This document shows positions 6,998 through 10,362 of a stretch of DNA of 10,362 nt, piece after piece; position 1 is the first letter of the stretch; every line of letters starts with the position of its first letter. The position numbers and the translations under genes are program-made. This DNA comes from Chloroflexota bacterium (GTDB taxonomy: Bacteria > Chloroflexota > Limnocylindria > Limnocylindrales > CSP1-4). The notes under the pieces were generated by a model, which was given only the letters and a program-made list of their open reading frames with translations, made no database searches and had not been told where the DNA came from. The stretch covers positions 1 through 10,362 of the forward strand of contig JAJYDP010000128.1 in NCBI GenBank assembly GCA_021777365.1. The letters run 5' to 3'.

Positions 6998-7405
6998 ATG
7001 GACGTTCGACTGAAGCGCGCCTACGAGGAGCCCGGCGCCGACGACGGGTCGCGCGTGCTGGTCGACCGGGTCTGGCCCCGCGGGCGTTCCCGGGAGTCCC
7101 TGGCGCTCGTCGCCTGGGAGCGCGATGTGGCCCCGTCCGATGAGCTGCGCCGCTGGTTCGGCCACGAACCCGCACGCTGGGACGAGTTCCGACGGCGCTA
7201 CCTGGCCGAGCTGGCGTCGCCCGACCGGCAGCCTGCCCTGGACCGGCTCGCGCGCCTGTCCCGGGGCGGCCGGCTGACCCTCGTGTACGGCGCGGCCGAC
7301 GCGGAGCACAACCAGGCCGTCGTCATCCGCGAGGCGCTCCTGGAGCATCCCGCCGGCGGGCAGGAACAGGGACCGCCATTTGACAGGCGCCGCGCCACGT
7401 CGTGA
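6998..7405 (+). CDS. DUF488 family protein, YeaO-like
   Basis: The 135-residue product resembles E. coli YeaO over almost its whole length. Shared features are the RAYEEP...DGSRVLVDRVWPRG segment (about residues 7-32), ELRRWFGHEP...FRRRYLAEL in the middle, and LTLVYGAADAEHNQAVVIREALL near the end. YeaO-like DUF488 proteins are small, cytosolic and of unknown biochemical role. The C-terminal 18 residues or so (HPAGGQEQGPPFDRRRATS) exceed the usual end. The ATG at 6998 matches the family N-terminus (MDVRLKRAY) but has no Shine-Dalgarno. It begins 47 nt after the methyltransferase stop and ends 9 nt before the histidine kinase, so it probably shares the kinase transcript. Confidence 0.85.
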   Translation: MDVRLKRAYEEPGADDGSRVLVDRVWPRGRSRESLALVAWERDVAPSDELRRWFGHEPARWDEFRRRYLAELASPDRQPALDRLARLSRGGRLTLVYGAADAEHNQAVVIREALLEHPAGGQEQGPPFDRRRATS

Positions 7406-7414
7406 ACTCCGCTC

Positions 7415-8704
7415 ATGGACTACGCGGACGTCGAGGGGCCCGATCCGGTTGCGTCTCCGCCGGCCCCCGTGGCCGGCGACGAGCGGCGGCAGCTGGAGGA
7501 ACTCCTGTTCCTCCACGAGGTCGCGCGCCTGGCGACCACCGCCCGGACCTGGGATGAGCTGCTGTCGATCGTGGTCGACGGGACGCGGGACGCGCTGAAG
7601 GCCGACGTCTCGTCGCTCTATCTGCTCGACCGGGACGGCCATCACCTGACACTCGCCGCCACCAACGGCCTAGATCGCCACCAGATCGGGCGCGCCCAGG
7701 TGCCGTTCGGCGAGGGGATCACCGGGCGCGTCGCGGCATCGAGGGAGCCGATGGTGATCCCGGACGTCCGCTCCGACGAGCGCTTCCTTTGGGTCCGTGG
7801 CATCGACCAGCGGCGGTTCGTCGCCTCGATGCTCTCGGTGCCGCTCTCCTGGAACGACCAGGTCGTGGGCGTCCTCAACGTGCAGACCGAGCAGCGCCGG
7901 GACTTCGCGCCGCGCGACGTGGCGCACCTGCGCGCCATCGCGGACCTCCTGACCGGGATCGTCGAGAAGGGCCGGCTGCAACGCGAGGCCGAGGCGCAGG
8001 TGGCCGCGCTCAAGGCGATCGAGCGGGCGCAGGCCGAGCTGGTCGCCCTGGTCACCCACGAGCTCCGGACGCCGCTCGCGGTCGTCCGCGCCTACCTCGA
8101 CCTGCTCGCCGAGGCGGTCGGGGACGGCGGCGGCACCGTGCCGAGTGCCCTCGAATGGCACCGCCTGGCCGACGAGCAGGTGACGCGACTTGACCGGCTG
8201 GTGGATTCCATCCTGGCGTCCGTGCGCCCCGAGGAGCAGGCCCCGCTCGACCTCGTCCCGATCGACCTGACCGGGATCGTGGAGGACACGGTCGCGGAGA
8301 TGGGCCCGTTGCTCCGGCGCCACCACCTGGAGCACGAGGGGCGGCGCGGGCTCCGCGTGCTGGGCGAGTCCGGCCGACTCCGCCAGATCCTGGAGCACCT
8401 GCTGGAGAACGCCGTCAAGTACGCGCCCCCGGGCACCACGATCACCATCCACACCGACATCACGGAGGGGATCGCCCGGCTGTCGGTGTCGGACGAGGGC
8501 CCGGGCGTCCCGGAGGAGTGGCGGGAACGCATCTTCGAGCCGTACGCGCGGCGCAGCGAGACCGGCGCGGCCCGCGGGTCCGGGATCGGCCTGTATGCGG
8601 CCCGGCGGCTCGGCGAGGCGATGGGGGCGCGGATCTGGTGCGAGCCCGCCCCCGGCGGCGGGGCGTGCTTCGTGGTCGCGCTGGCCGCGGCGGTGGCGCT
8701 GTGA
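7415..8704 (+). CDS. Soluble GAF-domain sensor histidine kinase
   Basis: The 429-residue protein has a GAF sensor domain (about 30-180, with GEGITGRVAASREPMVIPDV at 99-118). A helical linker follows, then a HisKA dimerisation segment with the phosphoacceptor His215 in LVTHELRTPL. The HATPase domain has an N box (ENAVKYAP, Asn332), a G1 box (DEGPGV, from 360), an F box (IFEPY, 373-377) and a G2 box (GSGIGLY, 388-394), so it should be catalytically competent. No transmembrane segment or signal peptide is visible, so it senses a cytosolic cue. The GAF domain has no cysteine, which argues against an Fe-S sensor but leaves other ligands open. Its stop overlaps the response-regulator start (GTGA, 8701-8704), which makes that regulator its likely partner. 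Confidence 0.93.
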   Translation: MDYADVEGPDPVASPPAPVAGDERRQLEELLFLHEVARLATTARTWDELLSIVVDGTRDALKADVSSLYLLDRDGHHLTLAATNGLDRHQIGRAQVPFGEGITGRVAASREPMVIPDVRSDERFLWVRGIDQRRFVASMLSVPLSWNDQVVGVLNVQTEQRRDFAPRDVAHLRAIADLLTGIVEKGRLQREAEAQVAALKAIERAQAELVALVTHELRTPLAVVRAYLDLLAEAVGDGGGTVPSALEWHRLADEQVTRLDRLVDSILASVRPEEQAPLDLVPIDLTGIVEDTVAEMGPLLRRHHLEHEGRRGLRVLGESGRLRQILEHLLENAVKYAPPGTTITIHTDITEGIARLSVSDEGPGVPEEWRERIFEPYARRSETGAARGSGIGLYAARRLGEAMGARIWCEPAPGGGACFVVALAAAVAL

Positions 8705-9447
8705 ACGACGCCCACCCCCTGCGCATCCTGGTGGTGGACGACGACCCGGCCATGGTCGGCGCCATCACCGCGCTGGTCGGGACGGAGGGCCACCAGGTCG
8801 TGACCGCGTACGACGGGCTCACCGCCGTCCGGCGCTGGCGGGAGGAATCCCCCGACCTGGTCCTGCTGGACCTGGCGATGCCGGGGCCGGACGGGTTCAG
8901 TGTCGCCCGCCAGCTGCGTGAGGACGGCGCCGACGTCCCCATCATCGTCGTGAGCGGCGAGCGTTCCGAGGCCGCCAAGGTGCGGGCGCTCGACCTGGGC
9001 GCCGACGACTACCTGGAGAAGCCGTTCGGCAAGCAGGAGCTGCTGGCCCGCATCCGCGCGGCGATGCGCCGGGCTCCGCGGGCGGCGGCCGGCGGGATCG
9101 CCGGCGAGGTCGGTGTCCCCGGTTGGCCGGGACGTCCCGCGGCGCCGCTCGCGTTCGATGACCTGCTCCTGGAGCCCGGGCGCCACGAGGCGCGCGTGGC
9201 AGACGTGCCGCTCGTGCTGACGCCGATCGAGTACCGGCTGCTCGAGGCGCTGGTGGTGGCGCAGGGCCAGCTGGTGGGCCACGCCGGCCTCCTGGCCGCG
9301 GGATGGCCGGGCGAGCGCGACCCGGACCCGCTGTGGCTGAAGCCGCACCTCGCGCGGCTCCGGCGCAAGCTGGACGAGGCCGCGGGCCCGGCGCTGGCCT
9401 CGGTGCGTGCCGTGGGCTGGTGCCTGCGCGGACCGGCACGGACGTAG
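8701..9447 (+). CDS. OmpR/PhoB-type response regulator
   Basis: The 248-residue protein has an N-terminal receiver domain: acidic pocket Asp13-Asp15 (VVDDDP), phosphoacceptor Asp57 (LVLLDLAMPGPDG), Ser85 and Lys107 (LEKPFG). A Gly/Ala/Pro-rich linker spans about 124-150. The C-terminal winged-helix domain has LTPIEYRLLEAL (173-184) and HLARLRRKLDE (216-226), followed by SVRAVGWCL where homologues usually end in a G-Y-x-L wing. It should bind DNA as a transcription factor once phosphorylated by the kinase encoded just upstream. The GTG at 8701 overlaps the kinase stop by four bases and gives the normal receiver N-terminus. Targets are not known; direct-repeat-like DNA just downstream (9463-9483) is too weak to call an operator. 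Confidence 0.93.
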   Translation: MNDAHPLRILVVDDDPAMVGAITALVGTEGHQVVTAYDGLTAVRRWREESPDLVLLDLAMPGPDGFSVARQLREDGADVPIIVVSGERSEAAKVRALDLGADDYLEKPFGKQELLARIRAAMRRAPRAAAGGIAGEVGVPGWPGRPAAPLAFDDLLLEPGRHEARVADVPLVLTPIEYRLLEALVVAQGQLVGHAGLLAAGWPGERDPDPLWLKPHLARLRRKLDEAAGPALASVRAVGWCLRGPART

Positions 9448-9555
9448 CCGGCTCCCGGCACAGTCGCGGCCGCCGTCGCGGCCCGTAACCGTTCCGTCAC
9501 CGAAGCGTATCCGGCACGATGCCGACGCCGGCGCGCGCGTTTCCTAGCCTCTGGC

Positions 9556-9563
9556 GAGGAGGA
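9556..9563 (+). promoter_or_regulatory. Shine-Dalgarno of the small Cys/His-rich gene
   Basis: GAGGAGGA lies eight bases before the ATG at 9572. It is among the strongest ribosome-binding sites in the window and is the main reason to accept the small gene downstream as real. Confidence 0.7.
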
Positions 9564-9571
9564 ACGCCACC

Positions 9572-9787
9572 ATGTACAGCTTCACCGACCCCGGCGCATC
9601 CGAGGTCCGGCGCGTCGACGGGCCCGTCACCTGCGCGGCCTGCGGGTGCCGCCTCACCCAGGATCCCGAGAACAGCCGCCTCTGGCGCCACTTCCACCCG
9701 TTCGGCGGCCACGACGCGCGCGGCTGTCGCGTCGCCTGCGTCGACCAGCCGCACGATCGGCAGGGGATCGCGCTCCGCGTGAGCTGA
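9572..9787 (+). CDS. Small Cys/His-rich protein, possible zinc-binding (function unknown)
   Basis: The 71-residue protein starts at an ATG with a strong GAGGAGGA site and a 124-bp gap upstream, so it may have its own promoter, although I cannot define one. It has CAACGC (Cys21, Cys24, Cys26), an aromatic His cluster RLWRHFHPFGGHD (His40, His42, His47) and GCRVACVD (Cys52, Cys56). A CxxC pair, a CxxxC pair and clustered histidines in so short a protein suggest a zinc ribbon or other metal site. I do not recognise the family. There is no signal peptide or membrane segment. The long hairpin at 9854-9889 lies 66 bases after its stop. It follows the two-component operon on the same strand and could be a target or accessory of it; that is inference only. 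Confidence 0.65.
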   Translation: MYSFTDPGASEVRRVDGPVTCAACGCRLTQDPENSRLWRHFHPFGGHDARGCRVACVDQPHDRQGIALRVS

Positions 9788-9853
9788 GCCCCGGCACACC
9801 TCGCACGTCGGCGACGGGCCCCAACTGGGACGGGCTCGCCGCGGACACCCACC

Positions 9854-9889
9854 ACGAGACCGCGCTCCGACACCGGAGGGCGGTCTCGT
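9854..9889. terminator. Two-part hairpin, probable bidirectional terminator
   Basis: A perfect 10-bp outer stem, ACGAGACCGC (9854-9863) with GCGGTCTCGT (9880-9889), encloses one G-G mismatch. Inside is a further 5-bp stem, CTCCG (9865-9869) with CGGAG (9874-9878), and an ACAC loop. It lies between the plus-strand small gene and the minus-strand propeller gene, which converge. No T-run follows on either strand, so it is a GC-type or factor-assisted terminator rather than a classical one. The stem is far longer than chance GC palindromes nearby. Confidence 0.65.
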
Positions 9890-9939
9890 CGCGTCCGGGG
9901 GCTGCCGGCGGCGCAACGCGTGCGCGGCGGCCGTGCCGA

Positions 9940-10362
9940 TCAGAAGCCGGGGACGTTGTAGACGGCCTGGGTGCTGCTGCCCGGAGTCTGCGTGCCGTAG
10001 ACGGTGTCGAAGCCGATCGCCCAGACGTTCGCGGCATCGAGGGGCGCCAGGCCGGTGACCGTGGTCGGCGCGTGATAGATGACGTCCCAGCTCGTGCCGT
10101 CCCGGAAGAGCACCTGGCCGGAGGAGGTGCTGGCCCAGACGTGCGCGGCATCTGTTCCCGCCACCGCGGTCAGCTGCTGGTGCAGGTCCGTCTCCAGCTG
10201 CCACACGGTGCCGTTCCAGGCGTAGATCGAGCCTTCCCGGCTCACCGCCCAGGCGTGCCGGGCGTCGGCCGCATAGACGGCCGACAGGGCGACGGGCACG
10301 CTGGCCTGCAGGCTCCACTCGAACCCGTTCCACGCGACCACCACACCGCCGCCGTCGGGAAG
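9940..10362 (-). CDS. Beta-propeller repeat protein, C-terminal fragment (5' end outside window)
   Basis: The minus-strand frame is open to the window edge, giving the last 140 residues of a longer protein that ends NVPGF. It contains about three repeats of 37-39 residues. Each has a W/R-N/D-G-x-x-W turn (WNGFEW, WNGTVW, RDGTSW) followed by an L-x-A/G-V/L stretch and a (H/N)-(A/V)-W-A core (RHAWAVS, AHVWAST, ANVWAIG). This is the pattern of BNR/Ycf48-like or similar beta-propeller blades. Such proteins are often secreted or surface-attached, but the N-terminus needed to judge this lies outside the window. A GTG at 10344 is internal, not the start. The exact family and function are not determined. 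Confidence 0.75.
   Translation of the reverse strand, partial: LPDGGGVVVAWNGFEWSLQASVPVALSAVYAADARHAWAVSREGSIYAWNGTVWQLETDLHQQLTAVAGTDAAHVWASTSSGQVLFRDGTSWDVIYHAPTTVTGLAPLDAANVWAIGFDTVYGTQTPGSSTQAVYNVPGF

Noticed and set aside
8092..9348. Minus-strand open frame (418 codons) opposite the kinase and response regulator
   Set aside because: Antisense shadow of two clear genes; no domain signals.
9447..9483. Small GCCGG/CCGGC hairpin (9447-9459) and 9-bp GTCGCGGCC direct repeat (9463 and 9475) after the response regulator
   Set aside because: Five-bp GC stems and short GC repeats are common by chance here. There is no T-tract and no further copy that would support a terminator or operator call.
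9497..10333. Minus-strand open frame (278 codons) over the 3' end region
   Set aside because: It overlaps the propeller gene in another frame and the small Cys/His gene on the opposite strand. The propeller frame shows true internal repeats while this one does not.

Overview
The window is GC-rich (roughly 70% by eye) bacterial chromosomal DNA, densely coding, with short intergenic gaps and frequent 4-nt ATGA/GTGA gene overlaps. The gene content (NiFe-hydrogenase maturation, HemG-type flavodoxin, DUF4143 ATPase, YeaO-like DUF488, GAF histidine kinase, Ycf48/BNR-like propeller) and the GC-ending codons would suit a high-GC Chloroflexota lineage, or possibly an actinobacterium. No rRNA or other phylogenetic marker is present, so this placement is only an inference.

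Region 1 (2-3066, + strand) is a hydrogenase maturation operon, hypF(3' end)-hypC-hypD-hypE. The genes are tightly packed: a 16-nt gap containing a clear Shine-Dalgarno between hypF and hypC, then GTGA and ATGA overlaps. Together the products make and deliver the Fe(CN)2CO group of NiFe hydrogenases. HypF and HypE make the cyanide ligands, and the HypC-HypD complex assembles the iron unit and hands it to the large-subunit precursor. All diagnostic residues are visible, including Cys2 of HypC, the Cys sets of HypD and the C-terminal PRIC of HypE. The operon ends at a convergent boundary with a small GC hairpin.

Region 2 (3096-5134, - strand) holds a flavodoxin/HemG-like gene, preceded by a possible 39-codon coupled small ORF, and upstream of that an ATPase with a C-terminal DUF4143/nuclease-like domain.

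Region 3 (5229-6950, + strand) is a beta-class DNA methyltransferase fused to an Mrr-like PD-(D/E)XK domain. It is divergent from the ATPase. The 94-bp gap between the two long open frames, together with the first bases of the ATPase frame, carries a 16-bp motif repeated in register every 23 bp, a likely shared operator. The probable target-recognition segment of the methyltransferase has clearly different codon use from its flanks. This divergent pair looks like an accessory DNA-modification or defence-type module set between housekeeping operons, and it is the most interesting part of the window.

Region 4 (6998-9447, + strand) contains a YeaO-like DUF488 gene, a soluble GAF-type histidine kinase 9 nt downstream, and an OmpR-type response regulator overlapping the kinase by 4 nt. 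It is a compact two-component operon.

Region 5 (9448-10362) contains a small Cys/His-rich protein with a strong Shine-Dalgarno, a long two-part hairpin that probably terminates transcription from both sides, and the 3' end of a minus-strand beta-propeller protein that runs off the window.

No intergenic stretch exceeds 300 bases. I saw no tRNA, rRNA, insertion sequence or CRISPR array.
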